Positions 38,149 to 48,288 are shown, counted from the stretch's first letter. The stretch is DNA of 64,000 nucleotides from Streptomyces parvulus (GCF_014648855.1 NZ_BMRX01000012.1:62001-126000); one strand, 5' to 3'. Translations and numbers: made by a program. Notes: a model not told the origin generated them from the sequence alone.

Positions 38149-38227
38149 GAGAGCGCGAGGGATCATAGACGGACGGTGGAACCGGTCATTCCGGTAGACC
38201 GAGATCCCATACAGGAGCCTTCAGATC

Positions 38228-39832
38228 ATGACCGCACCCAGCGAACTCGACGATTCGTTCCACGTCTTCGACACCACCCTGCGCGACGGCGCGCAGCGCG
38301 AGGGCATCAACCTCACGGTCGCGGACAAGCTGGCCATCGCACGGCACCTGGACGACTTCGGCGTGGGCTTCATCGAGGGCGGCTGGCCCGGCGCCAACCC
38401 GCGGGACACCGAGTTCTTCGCCCGCGCCCGGCAGGAGATCGACTTCCGGCACGCACGGCTCGTGGCCTTCGGCGCCACCCGCCGCCCCGGCGCCCGGGCC
38501 GCGGAGGACCACCAGGTCAGGGCGCTCCTGGAGTCCGGCGCCGAGGTGATCACCCTGGTCGCCAAGTCCCACGACCGGCACGTGGAACTGGCCCTGCGCA
38601 CCACGCTGGACGAGAACCTGGCGATGGTGGCCGACACCGTCTCCCACCTGAAGGCCGAGGGCCGCCGGGTCTTCGTCGACTGCGAGCACTTCTTCGACGG
38701 CTACCGCGCCAACCCCGAGTACGCGAAGGCCGTCGTCCGCACCGCCTCCGAGGCGGGCGCCGACGTCGTCATCCTGTGCGACACCAACGGCGGCATGCTC
38801 CCGGCGCAGATCCAGGCCGTGGTCGCCACGGTGCTGGCCGACACCGGCGCCCGGCTCGGCATCCACGCCCAGGACGACACCGGCTGCGCGGTCGCCAACA
38901 CCCTGGCCGCCGTCGACGCGGGGGCGACCCACGTCCAGTGCACGGCCAACGGCTACGGCGAGCGCGTCGGCAACGCCAACCTGTTCCCGGTGGTGGCCGC
39001 GCTGGAGCTGAAGTACGGCAAGCGGGTGCTGCCCGAGGGCCGGCTGCGCGAGATGACCCGGATCTCGCACGCCATCGCCGAGGTCGTGAACCTCACCCCC
39101 TCCACCCACCAGCCCTACGTCGGCGTCTCCGCCTTCGCGCACAAGGCCGGCCTGCACGCCTCCGCGATCAAGGTCGACCCCGACCTCTACCAGCACATCG
39201 ACCCCGAGCTGGTCGGCAACACCATGCGGATGCTGGTCTCCGACATGGCCGGCCGCGCCTCCATCGAGCTGAAGGGCAAGGAGCTCGGCGTCGACCTCGG
39301 CGGCGACCGCGAACTGGTCGGCCGCGTCGTCGAGCGGGTCAAGGAGCGCGAGCTGGCCGGCTACACCTACGAGGCCGCCGACGCCAGCTTCGAGCTGCTG
39401 CTGCGCGCCGAGGCCGAGGGCAGGCCGCTCAAGTACTTCGAGGTCGAGTCCTGGCGCGCGATCACCGAGGACCGCCCCGACGGCAGCCACGCCAACGAGG
39501 CCACGGTCAAGCTCTGGGCCAAGGGCGAGCGCATCGTCGCCACCGCCGAGGGCAACGGTCCGGTCAACGCCCTGGACCGGTCCCTGCGCGTGGCGCTGGA
39601 GAAGCTCTACCCGGAGCTGGCCAAGCTGGACCTGGTCGACTACAAGGTCCGCATCCTGGAGGGCGTGCACGGCACCCAGTCCACGACCCGGGTCCTCATC
39701 TCCACCAGCGACGGCACGGGGGAGTGGGCCACGGTGGGCGTCGGGGAGAACGTCATCGCCGCCTCCTGGCAGGCCCTGGAGGACGCCTACACCTACGGGC
39801 TGCTGCGGGCCGGGGTGACGCCGCCGGCGTGA
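38228..39832 (+). CDS. cimA: (R)-citramalate synthase (CimA type)
   Basis: This 534-residue enzyme of the isopropylmalate/homocitrate synthase superfamily best matches the citramalate synthases, which condense pyruvate with acetyl-CoA to start the threonine-independent isoleucine pathway. The catalytic barrel begins FDTTLRDGAQREGINLT (metal Asp and Arg). The metal HxH-type motif is in GIHAQDDTGCAVANTLAAV, followed by GYGERVGNANL. A long C-terminal regulatory (LeuA dimer/allosteric) domain runs from about residue 390. The ATG has AGGAG 9 bases upstream. The leader peptide and terminator upstream point to control by isoleucine. A homologous alpha-isopropylmalate synthase function cannot be fully excluded. 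Confidence 0.92.
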   Translation: MTAPSELDDSFHVFDTTLRDGAQREGINLTVADKLAIARHLDDFGVGFIEGGWPGANPRDTEFFARARQEIDFRHARLVAFGATRRPGARAAEDHQVRALLESGAEVITLVAKSHDRHVELALRTTLDENLAMVADTVSHLKAEGRRVFVDCEHFFDGYRANPEYAKAVVRTASEAGADVVILCDTNGGMLPAQIQAVVATVLADTGARLGIHAQDDTGCAVANTLAAVDAGATHVQCTANGYGERVGNANLFPVVAALELKYGKRVLPEGRLREMTRISHAIAEVVNLTPSTHQPYVGVSAFAHKAGLHASAIKVDPDLYQHIDPELVGNTMRMLVSDMAGRASIELKGKELGVDLGGDRELVGRVVERVKERELAGYTYEAADASFELLLRAEAEGRPLKYFEVESWRAITEDRPDGSHANEATVKLWAKGERIVATAEGNGPVNALDRSLRVALEKLYPELAKLDLVDYKVRILEGVHGTQSTTRVLISTSDGTGEWATVGVGENVIAASWQALEDAYTYGLLRAGVTPPA

Positions 39833-39890
39833 GGCGGGCCGCCCGGCGGTTTCCCGGCCCGCACTTATGTCTCATTGAGGTGTGTTCGGG

Positions 39891-39896
39891 TACTTT
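39891..39896 (+). promoter_or_regulatory. -10 hexamer (TACTTT) for leaderless transcript at 39904
   Basis: TACTTT ends 7 bases before ATG 39904. Confidence 0.4.
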
Positions 39897-39903
39897 CGAA
39901 GGT

Positions 39904-41253
39904 ATGAAGGACGTTCGCGCACGTGTCCTCATACGCCTCCTGATCGCGCCGGTCGTCGCCGCGCTGGCGGTGCTGCTGGCCGGTGCGCCCGGCGCGCAGG
40001 CCGCCACCGACGTATCCGAGATTGGGGCGGCCCTGCGGGAGAGCCCGGTGTACGTGGACCCGGCCGCCTCCGACCTGCTCTCCAAGGCGGACGCCGACGC
40101 CCTCGCCGACAAGATCGAGGACGCCGGCGAACCGGTCTTCGTGGCCGTCCTCCCGGCCGACTACCCGACGGACGACCTGTTCCGGAACCTGCGCACCGAG
40201 ACCGGCATCACCGGTCTGTACGGCGTCCGCCTCGGCGACCGCTTCGACGCCCGCGCCGACAGCAGCGTGCTGAGCCGCCAGGGCGTGGGCAACCTGGTCA
40301 CCGCCGCGCAGGGCGCGGGAGACACCAAGGCCCAGCTCAACGACTTCGTCGACGACGCGCTGCGCAGCGTGCGCGGCTCGGCGCCCTCCTCCTGGGACTC
40401 CGGGAACGCCGGCGTGCCGACCGGCGCCCTGATCACCGCGGGCGCGGTCGTCGCGGCCGGCGGCGCGGGCGCCTACGCGATCGCCCGGCGCAACCGGCTG
40501 CGCCGCGAGGAGGAGCAGCGGGCGGCGCTGGAGAAGCTGCGCGTGGTGGTCGACGAGGACATCACCGCCTACGGCGAGGAACTGGACCGTCTGGACTTCC
40601 ACCCCGGCGAACCGGGCGCCGACGACGCGATGCGCGCGGACTACGAACACGGCCTGGACGCCTACGAGCAGGCCAAGACGTTCATGGGCAACGCCCGCAA
40701 ACCCGAGGACGTGCGGGCGGTCACCCAGGCGCTGGAGGACGGCCGCTTCTCGCTGGCGCGGCTCGCGGCCCGGCGCGAGGGCAGGCCGCTGCCCGACCGG
40801 CGCCCGCCGTGCTTCTTCGACCCCCGGCACGGACCGTCCGTCGCCGACGCCACCTGGACCCCGCCGGGCGGTGCCACCCGCGAGGTGCCCGTCTGCGCGG
40901 CCGACCGGGCCCGGCTCTCCGACGGCCTGGACCCGATGGTCCGCGAGGTCGACACCGACCAGGGCCGCCGCCCCTACTGGGACGCGGGCCCGGCGTACGG
41001 CCCCTGGGCGGGAGGCTACTTCGGCGGCGGCATCCTGCCCGGCCTGCTGGTCGGCACCCTGCTGGGCAGCATGATGGCCGGCCCCGCCTACGGCGCCGGG
41101 TACGGCGACGGCTACGGCGACTTCGGCGGCCACCAGGGCGGCGACGTCTCGGGCGGCGACTTCGACCCCGGCGACTTCGGGGGCGGGTTCGGCGGCGGGG
41201 ACTTCGGCGGTGGCGGCGGCTTCGGCGGCGGGGACTTCGGCGGCGGGTTCTGA
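39904..41253 (+). CDS. Exported membrane-anchored protein with Gly-rich C-terminus
   Basis: This 449-residue protein has an N-terminal signal peptide (VLIRLLIAPVVAALAVLLAGAPGAQA), an extracytoplasmic domain (about residues 40-165), a transmembrane helix (about 178-195: GALITAGAVVAAGGAGAYAIA), a basic and helical cytoplasmic part (about 197-350), a second hydrophobic stretch near 375-400, and a tail of GGGDFGGG-type repeats. The layout resembles TPM-domain/YgcG-like proteins, which also end in Gly-rich repeats, but I do not see a certain domain match. A CFFDPRHGP segment and a later Cys (VCAADRA) are conserved-looking. The function is unknown. ATG 39904 fits a TACTTT hexamer in leaderless spacing. 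Confidence 0.82.
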   Translation: MKDVRARVLIRLLIAPVVAALAVLLAGAPGAQAATDVSEIGAALRESPVYVDPAASDLLSKADADALADKIEDAGEPVFVAVLPADYPTDDLFRNLRTETGITGLYGVRLGDRFDARADSSVLSRQGVGNLVTAAQGAGDTKAQLNDFVDDALRSVRGSAPSSWDSGNAGVPTGALITAGAVVAAGGAGAYAIARRNRLRREEEQRAALEKLRVVVDEDITAYGEELDRLDFHPGEPGADDAMRADYEHGLDAYEQAKTFMGNARKPEDVRAVTQALEDGRFSLARLAARREGRPLPDRRPPCFFDPRHGPSVADATWTPPGGATREVPVCAADRARLSDGLDPMVREVDTDQGRRPYWDAGPAYGPWAGGYFGGGILPGLLVGTLLGSMMAGPAYGAGYGDGYGDFGGHQGGDVSGGDFDPGDFGGGFGGGDFGGGGGFGGGDFGGGF

Positions 41254-41267
41254 GCGGGGGACGGCGG

Positions 41268-42200
41268 TCACCGGGAGGGGATCCGCTCCTCCTCGGGTGA
41301 CGGGCGGGAGCGGTCGGGCACTGGGGCCGGCGCCGGTTTCGCCCCGCGCCGCACGACGACCACCGCCAAGACGCCGACCGCCAGGCCCACGGCCGTCTGC
41401 GGACCGAAGTGCTCGCCGAACATCAGGGCGCCCCACACGGCGGTCACCGGCGCCATGAGGAACATCAGGGTGTTGACCTCGGTGACCCCGGACCGGCGCA
41501 TGATCAGCCAGTACAGCCCGTAGCCGCCGAACGTCGGCAGCACCACCAGCCACGCCGTGGCCAGCCAGAACGACGTGTCGGCGGGAGGCGCGGCGGCCCC
41601 GGACCCGAAGGCCAGCGCGGTGAAGAGGACGGCGCTGGTCACGCAGTGGATCGTCAGCGCGGCCCGGGGCGCGACCGGAGCGGGGGAGCGCCCCTCCAGG
41701 AAAGTCGCCGCCACCAGCGACAGCATGCCGAGGAAGGGCACGAGATAGGCCCACCACGCCACCTCGGCGCCCGCCGCCGCGGCGTCGGCCGTCGTCACCG
41801 TGGCGACGCCGGCCAGGCCCAGCCACAGCCCGAGCCACTGCCGGCGGGAGACGTACTGCCGCAGCAGGGGACCCGCGAGCGCGCCCGCCACCAGCGGCTG
41901 CACGCCGTCGATGAGGGCGGTGGTGCCGGAGGAGACGCCGAGCTGGATGGCGTAGTAGACGCTGAGCAGGTAGCCGCTCTGCGACAGGGCGCCGACCGCG
42001 ACCTGGCGGCCCGCCTCCCGGCGGGTGAGCCCGCGCCACGCCGGGCGGGAGACGGCCGCGACCGCGATCAGGACCGCCGCGAGCGGCACGAAGCGCCACA
42101 TCAGGAGCGTCGTCGCGTCCGCCGTCCCCGCGCCGAGCTTGGCGCCGATGAAACCCGAGCTCCAGCACAGGACGAACGCGACCGAGAGCAGGGCGTTCAC
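41268..42200 (-). CDS. EamA/DMT-family transporter
   Basis: This protein of about 310 residues has ten hydrophobic helices and the duplicated EamA (drug/metabolite transporter) plan: first repeat from NALLSVAFVLCWSSGFIGAKLG, second repeat around residues 160-295 (LIMRRSGVTEVNTLMFLMAPVTAVWGALMFGE). Members export metabolites or amino acids; the substrate here is unknown. GTG 42200 gives the usual N-terminus; GTG 42212 just upstream is equally possible, and an AGGGAAGGTGGGG purine run precedes both. It is divergent from a TetR gene across an 84-base region with two related palindromes, so it is probably controlled by that regulator. Confidence 0.88.
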   Translation of the reverse strand: MNALLSVAFVLCWSSGFIGAKLGAGTADATTLLMWRFVPLAAVLIAVAAVSRPAWRGLTRREAGRQVAVGALSQSGYLLSVYYAIQLGVSSGTTALIDGVQPLVAGALAGPLLRQYVSRRQWLGLWLGLAGVATVTTADAAAAGAEVAWWAYLVPFLGMLSLVAATFLEGRSPAPVAPRAALTIHCVTSAVLFTALAFGSGAAAPPADTSFWLATAWLVVLPTFGGYGLYWLIMRRSGVTEVNTLMFLMAPVTAVWGALMFGEHFGPQTAVGLAVGVLAVVVVRRGAKPAPAPVPDRSRPSPEEERIPSR

Positions 42201-42224
42201 GGAGAACCCCACCTTCCCTCGCTA

Positions 42225-42242
42225 GTAGACAGATCGGTTTAC
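42225..42242. promoter_or_regulatory. Operator 1 (imperfect palindrome), EamA/TetR divergent region
   Basis: GTAGACAGATCGGTTTAC is an 18-bp palindrome with seven of nine half-site positions matching. Its centre is 34 bp from the centre of operator 2 and it shares the core ACAGATC. Confidence 0.55.
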
Positions 42243-42259
42243 TCGTTCCGGGTGTCCAC

Positions 42260-42275
42260 TATACAGATCTGTATA
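42260..42275. promoter_or_regulatory. Operator 2 (perfect palindrome), EamA/TetR divergent region
   Basis: TATACAGATCTGTATA is a perfect 16-bp palindrome that overlaps the TATACT hexamer (42272-42277) of the TetR gene. It is a strong autoregulation site candidate. Confidence 0.8.
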
Positions 42276-42277
42276 CT
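42272..42277 (+). promoter_or_regulatory. -10 hexamer (TATACT) for the TetR gene at 42285
   Basis: TATACT ends 7 bases before ATG 42285 (leaderless spacing) and is partly covered by operator 2. Confidence 0.55.
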
Positions 42278-42284
42278 TCTGCTC

Positions 42285-42905
42285 ATGGAGTCTGTGCAGC
42301 AGCCGCACCGCGTCCGCATGACGCCCGGTGCGCGACGAGTTCTGGCGGCGGCCGAGCGGCTGTTCTACGAGCGGGGCATCCACGCCGTGGGCGTGGACCT
42401 CATCGCCGCGGAGGCCGGGGTCACCAAGAAGACGCTCTACGACCGGTTCGGCTCGAAGGAGCAGATCGTCGTCGAGTACCTGGCCGGGCGGGACGAGCGC
42501 TGGCGCGAGCGGCTCGCCGGTCACCTGGAGGCCGTCGCGGGACGGGGCCCGGACGCGCGGATCGTGGCGGTCTTCGAGGCCTCGCGTGCGTGGGCGCTGG
42601 AGTACGGCCGCAAGGGGTGCAGCATGATCAACGCGAACGCCGAGATCGGCGACCCGTCCCACCCGGCCCATCCGGTGATCACGGGGCAGAAGCGCTGGAT
42701 GCTCGACCTCTTCACCGGCCTCGCCCGGGAGATCGAACCGGCCGGCGCGGACGGCCTCGCGCGCACGCTGATGCTGCTGCACGAGGGGGCGCTGGTCGCG
42801 CACGGCGTGGGGGTCTTCCCTGACCCGTTCGGCCAGGCCCTGGAGCAGGTGCGGCACCTGCTGGGAAATGGGGCGGCGGCCACCGGGGGCGCGTCGCTAC
42901 GGTGA
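42285..42905 (+). CDS. TetR-family regulator
   Basis: This 206-residue repressor-type protein has a helix-turn-helix at about residues 15-62 (ARRVLAAAERLFYERGIHAVGVDLIAAEAGV, then TKKTLYDRFGSKEQIVVEYL). The C-terminal domain resembles regulators that respond to small hydrophobic ligands (GCSMINANAEIGDPSHPAHPVI). It is divergent from the EamA exporter and very likely binds the two palindromes between them. ATG 42285 is supported by the TATACT hexamer in leaderless spacing. It is followed after only 4 bases by the isochorismatase-like gene. Confidence 0.9.
   Translation: MESVQQPHRVRMTPGARRVLAAAERLFYERGIHAVGVDLIAAEAGVTKKTLYDRFGSKEQIVVEYLAGRDERWRERLAGHLEAVAGRGPDARIVAVFEASRAWALEYGRKGCSMINANAEIGDPSHPAHPVITGQKRWMLDLFTGLAREIEPAGADGLARTLMLLHEGALVAHGVGVFPDPFGQALEQVRHLLGNGAAATGGASLR
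42898..42903 (+). promoter_or_regulatory. -10 hexamer (TACGGT) for leaderless transcript at 42910
   Basis: TACGGT overlaps the end of the TetR gene and ends 6 bases before ATG 42910. Confidence 0.45.
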
Positions 42906-42909
42906 GCCC

Positions 42910-43461
42910 ATGCCGCCCAGAAGCGCACTCCTCGTCATCGACATGCAGAACGCCACGGTCGCCCTCGCGCACCGGGCCGCCGAGACGGTCGCCGCGATCG
43001 CCGGGCTGAGCGCCCGCGCCCGCGCCGCCGGAGTGCCGGTGGTGGTGGTCAGGCAGCGGGACGAGAGCATGGTCCCCGGCACCGAGGGCTGGCAGGTCGT
43101 GCCCGAACTGACGCCGCTGGAAGGTGACTTGGTCGTGGACAAGACCACCCCCGACAGCTTTCTGGACACCGGGCTCGACGCGCTCCTGACGGAGCTCGGA
43201 GTCACCGAGGTGATCGTGACCGGGTTCGCCACCGAGATCTGCGTGGACACGACGGCACGGCAGGCACTGAGCCGGGGGTACGACCTGGTCGTCGTCGCCG
43301 ACGGGCACACCACGTCGGTGCGGACCGCCGAGGACGACGGCGACCTCATGCCGGCGGACCGTTCCGTGGCCCAGTACAACGCCCTCTACCGGTCGATCGG
43401 CTGGCCCGGCAGGCGTGTCCGCCTCCGGGCCGCCGCCGACGTGGAACTCAGCCCTGCTTGA
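42910..43461 (+). CDS. Isochorismatase-family cysteine hydrolase
   Basis: This 183-residue member of the isochorismatase-like superfamily (nicotinamidase, ureidoacrylate or biuret hydrolase type) carries the catalytic triad D11 (VIDMQN), K78 (VVDKTTPDSF) and C111 (ATEICVDTT), so a cysteine-dependent amide hydrolase is expected. The substrate is unknown. The start ATG lies 4 bases after the TetR stop without a Shine-Dalgarno but with a TACGGT hexamer, so it may be read both from the TetR transcript and from its own leaderless one. It overlaps the 3' end of the convergent YceI gene by 14 bases. Confidence 0.9.
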   Translation: MPPRSALLVIDMQNATVALAHRAAETVAAIAGLSARARAAGVPVVVVRQRDESMVPGTEGWQVVPELTPLEGDLVVDKTTPDSFLDTGLDALLTELGVTEVIVTGFATEICVDTTARQALSRGYDLVVVADGHTTSVRTAEDDGDLMPADRSVAQYNALYRSIGWPGRRVRLRAAADVELSPA

Positions 43462-44005
43462 TCGCCGAGATGTCGAAGTTCAGCTTGATCTTGTCGGAGA
43501 CCAGGACGCCGCCCGTCTCCAGGGCCGCGTTCCAGGTGAGCCCCCACTCCGAGCGCTTGATGTCGGCCTTGCCCTCGAAGCCGACGCGCTCGTTGCCGAA
43601 CGGGTCCTTGGCCGCGCCGTTGAACTCCAGGTCGATCGTGAGCGGCTTGGTGGTGCCGAGGATCGTCAGGTCGCCGGTGATGCGGTAGTCGTCACCGCCG
43701 AGGGACTCCGCGCGGGTGGAGCGGAAGGTCATCTTCGGGAACTCGTCCGTCTTGAAGAAGTCCGAGCTCTTCAGGTGGCCGTCCCGGTCCGGGGAGCCGG
43801 TGTCGATGCTCTCCATCGTGACGTCCAGCGACGCCGTCGAGCGGCTCGGGTCGGCGCCGTCGAGGTGCAGCGTCCCGCTGAAGTCGAGGAACTTGCCCTT
43901 GATGTTGGTGACCATCGCGTGGCGCGCGGTGAAGCCGATCGTCGTGTGGGCGGGGTCGATGGTGTACTCGCCGGTCAGGGTGGCGAGGTCGGGAGTGGTG
44001 GTCAT
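43448..44005 (-). CDS. YceI-family polyisoprenoid-binding-like protein
   Basis: This 185-residue protein of the YceI lipocalin-like family binds polyisoprenoid or other hydrophobic ligands. The family pattern is clear: GEYTIDPAHTTIGFTARHAMVTNIKGKFLDFSG at the start, then beta strands with SLDVTMESIDTG, DGHLKSSDFFKTDEFPKMTFRST, GDLTILGTTKPLTIDLEF and the end SDKIKLNFDISAIKQ. No signal peptide is visible, so it is cytoplasmic here. The ATG at 44005 has GGAGG about 8 bases upstream. A palindrome of MarR-operator type lies 45 bases upstream of the start, but no MarR gene is adjacent. Confidence 0.93.
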   Translation of the reverse strand: MTTTPDLATLTGEYTIDPAHTTIGFTARHAMVTNIKGKFLDFSGTLHLDGADPSRSTASLDVTMESIDTGSPDRDGHLKSSDFFKTDEFPKMTFRSTRAESLGGDDYRITGDLTILGTTKPLTIDLEFNGAAKDPFGNERVGFEGKADIKRSEWGLTWNAALETGGVLVSDKIKLNFDISAIKQG

Positions 44006-44049
44006 GGTCGCGTCCTCCGGGGTCTCGGTACGTGATCTCGGTGCTTGAT

Positions 44050-44063
44050 GTTGAACGTTCAAC
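44050..44063. promoter_or_regulatory. MarR-like operator upstream of the YceI gene
   Basis: GTTGAACGTTCAAC is a perfect 14-bp palindrome. A related sequence GTTCAACCTTCAAC lies at 44096-44109. The TTGAACGTTCAA form is typical of MarR-family binding sites. Confidence 0.6.
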
Positions 44064-44198
44064 CAACTCAACGGTGACGACTCTAGTCCTATTCCGTTCA
44101 ACCTTCAACGGGTGGGTGAGTCGCCGTACCGGCACCGGGAATTCACCGGAACGGCCGAACGGACGTAGCGCCCCCGGCGGCGGGGAAAGGTCATGGGC

Positions 44199-46550
44199 AT
44201 GACCCCCACGTGGCCGCACACCCCCCGGACCGGCGGCGGACCGACCCGCCGCTCCCTCCTCCTGACGGCCGCCGCGGCCGCCGCGCTGCCCCCCGTGCTC
44301 GGCACGCCCGCCGCGGCCGCCGCCGACCCCTACGACACCCTCCGCCGGCGCTGGCTCGACATCGCCCTCGGCACCGGCTACGACCCGGCCGCCGAGCCCT
44401 ACGCCTCCCGCCTCGCCGAGACCGGCGAGCGCGCCCGCGAACACCGCTCCAGCATGGCCCCCACCCCCACGTCCCTGTGGCCCGGCCACCCCTTCGACCC
44501 GCCCGCGGGCATCACCTTCGCCTATGGCCGCCTGTGGACGATGACCGAGGCGTACGTGCAGCAGGGCACCGGCTCCACCGGCGACCCCGCGCTCCTCGCC
44601 GACATCCTGCGCGGCCTCGACCACCTGTCGGCCACCGTCTACCACCCCGGCACCACCCGCTACGGCAACTGGTGGGAGTGGCAGATCGGCAGCCCCCGCC
44701 TGCTGACCGACATCACCGCCGCCCTCCACGACCACCTGGGCGCCGCCCGCGTCGCCGCCGCCTGCGCCGCCGTCGACCACTTCATCCCCGACGCGATGCT
44801 CCGCGACTACTCCGGCACCTCCACCGGCGCCAACCGCGTCGACCTCTGCCGCTCGGTCGCCCTGCGCGGCATCCTGGGCCGCGCGCCCGAGAAGATCGCC
44901 CTGGCCCGCGACGCCCTCTCGCCGGTCTTCCCGTACGTCACCGAGGGCGACGGCCTCTACGCCGACGGCTCCTTCGTGCAGCACACCTGGGTCGCCTATT
45001 CGGGCACCTACGGCCAGGTCATGCTGGACGGGCTCGGGCGGCTGTTCACCCTGCTGGCCGGCTCGGAGTGGGAGGTGACCGACCCGGGCAGGCAGATCGT
45101 CCTGGACAGCGTCGAGCACGCCTACGCCCCCCTGATCCACGACGGACTGGTCATGGACGCCGTCAACGGCCGCGCCATCAGCCGCGGTTACCTCACCGGC
45201 GACGACCTGCACGTCATGCGCAGCGACCACTTCCACGGCCAGCAGATCATCGCCGCGACGGCCGTCCTCGCGGGCGGTGCGAGCGAGGCCGAGCGCGCTC
45301 GCTGGCACGCCCGGATCAAGGGCTGGATCGAACGGGACACCGTCACCCCGATCCTCACGGCACCCCAGTTCCCGGTCGCCGACCTGGCCCGGCTGCACGC
45401 CATCGCCGACGCCCCCGTCGCCGCCGCGCCCGAGCCGACCGGGCACCGCCTCTTCGCCGCCATGGACCGCGCCGTGCACCGGCGCCCCGCCTTCACCGCG
45501 AGCCTCGCCATGGCCAGCGACCGCATCTCCTCCTACGAGTGCGGCAACGGCGAGAACCCGCGCGGCTGGCACACCGGTGCGGGCATGCTCGCCTGGTGGG
45601 CCGGCGGGACCCGGTCCGACCAGTACACGGACTGGTACTGGCCGACCGTCGACTGGTACCGGCTGCCCGGCACCACCGTCTCCACCAAGCGCCTGGCCGA
45701 CCGGGCGGGCGGCGAGTGGGGCGCGCCCAAGCCCGCCGTGCGCTGGGTCGGCGGCACCACCGACGGCGAGTTCGCGGCCGTGGGCCAGCACGTCAAGGGC
45801 CTCGGCTCGACCCTGGAGGCCCGCAAGTCCTGGTTCTTCCTCGACGACGAGGTGGTCTGCCTCGGCGCCGGCATCACCTGCGCCGACGGCGTGCCGGTCG
45901 AGACGGTCGTCGACAACCGCAATCTGGGGGAGGGCGGCACCCAGGCCCTCTCGCGGGGCGGGGACTGGGCCCACCTGGAGGGCCACGGCGGGTGGATCGT
46001 GCCCGGCGGCGGCCTGCGGACCCTGCGCGAGGACCGTACCGGCGCCTGGTCGGACATCAACAGCACCAGCACCACCGAGCGCCGCACCCGCCGCTGGCAG
46101 ACCCTGTGGCTGGACCACGGCACCGACCCCGCCGACGCCGGCTACGTCTACGTCCTCATGCCCGGCGCCTCGAAGGCGGCCGTCGCCCGTCGCGCCGCCG
46201 ACCACCGCCGGGTGCGGATCCTCGCCAACGACGACCGGCAGCAGGCGATCACCGTCCCCCCGCTCGGCCTCACCGCCGCGAACTTCTGGCGGGCCGGCAC
46301 GGTGGGCCCGCTCACCGCGACCGCCGGGGCCAGTGTGCTGGTCCGCCGCACGGGCCGTACCGCTACCCTCTGCGTGAGCGAACCGTCGCGCACCGGAGCG
46401 CCCCTGGAGATCGTCTGGGACCACCCGGTACGCGCCGCAGTGCGCACCGACGAGACGGTCGAGGTCCTCGGCACCGGCCGCCGTCTGCGCCTTCGCGTCA
46501 CCCCAGGGGTGGTAAGCGCGACGCATGAATGTGAGGTGACTCTCAGCTGA
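44199..46550 (+). CDS. Secreted polysaccharide lyase family 8 (hyaluronate/xanthan lyase-like)
   Basis: This protein of about 783 residues has a Tat-type signal (TRRSLLLTAAAAAALPPVLG, then AAAAA). An N-terminal alpha/alpha-toroid domain is followed by C-terminal beta-sandwich domains of polysaccharide lyase family 8. The catalytic residues are recognisable: N157 (GNWWEWQIGSPR), H262 and Y271 (VQHTWVAYSGTYG), and the Arg in NGRAISRGY. Enzymes of this family cleave hyaluronan, chondroitin, xanthan or alginate by beta-elimination; which polymer is attacked cannot be told from sequence. ATG 44199 fits the GGAAAGG site (8 bases); ATG 44193 is in frame. The gene stands alone, without other polysaccharide genes nearby. 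Confidence 0.93.
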   Translation: MTPTWPHTPRTGGGPTRRSLLLTAAAAAALPPVLGTPAAAAADPYDTLRRRWLDIALGTGYDPAAEPYASRLAETGERAREHRSSMAPTPTSLWPGHPFDPPAGITFAYGRLWTMTEAYVQQGTGSTGDPALLADILRGLDHLSATVYHPGTTRYGNWWEWQIGSPRLLTDITAALHDHLGAARVAAACAAVDHFIPDAMLRDYSGTSTGANRVDLCRSVALRGILGRAPEKIALARDALSPVFPYVTEGDGLYADGSFVQHTWVAYSGTYGQVMLDGLGRLFTLLAGSEWEVTDPGRQIVLDSVEHAYAPLIHDGLVMDAVNGRAISRGYLTGDDLHVMRSDHFHGQQIIAATAVLAGGASEAERARWHARIKGWIERDTVTPILTAPQFPVADLARLHAIADAPVAAAPEPTGHRLFAAMDRAVHRRPAFTASLAMASDRISSYECGNGENPRGWHTGAGMLAWWAGGTRSDQYTDWYWPTVDWYRLPGTTVSTKRLADRAGGEWGAPKPAVRWVGGTTDGEFAAVGQHVKGLGSTLEARKSWFFLDDEVVCLGAGITCADGVPVETVVDNRNLGEGGTQALSRGGDWAHLEGHGGWIVPGGGLRTLREDRTGAWSDINSTSTTERRTRRWQTLWLDHGTDPADAGYVYVLMPGASKAAVARRAADHRRVRILANDDRQQAITVPPLGLTAANFWRAGTVGPLTATAGASVLVRRTGRTATLCVSEPSRTGAPLEIVWDHPVRAAVRTDETVEVLGTGRRLRLRVTPGVVSATHECEVTLS

Positions 46551-46692
46551 CGGCTTTGTGCGACCCCTACAAGGGGGAGGCCCTCTGAGCAGTCGAAACG
46601 GCTGCATCTCGCGGGGGTTCTGTTCGGTGCTACCAGGAAAACACGCCGGAGACTGTACGGAGTCGACGGCTCGCATTCCTCGGTCGGCTTCG

Positions 46693-46698
46693 TAGAGT
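46693..46698 (+). promoter_or_regulatory. -10 hexamer (TAGAGT) for accB
   Basis: TAGAGT ends 6 bases before ATG 46705, and no Shine-Dalgarno is present, so the accB mRNA is probably leaderless. Confidence 0.55.
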
Positions 46699-46704
46699 CG
46701 CTAC

Positions 46705-48288
<1,584 letters not shown>

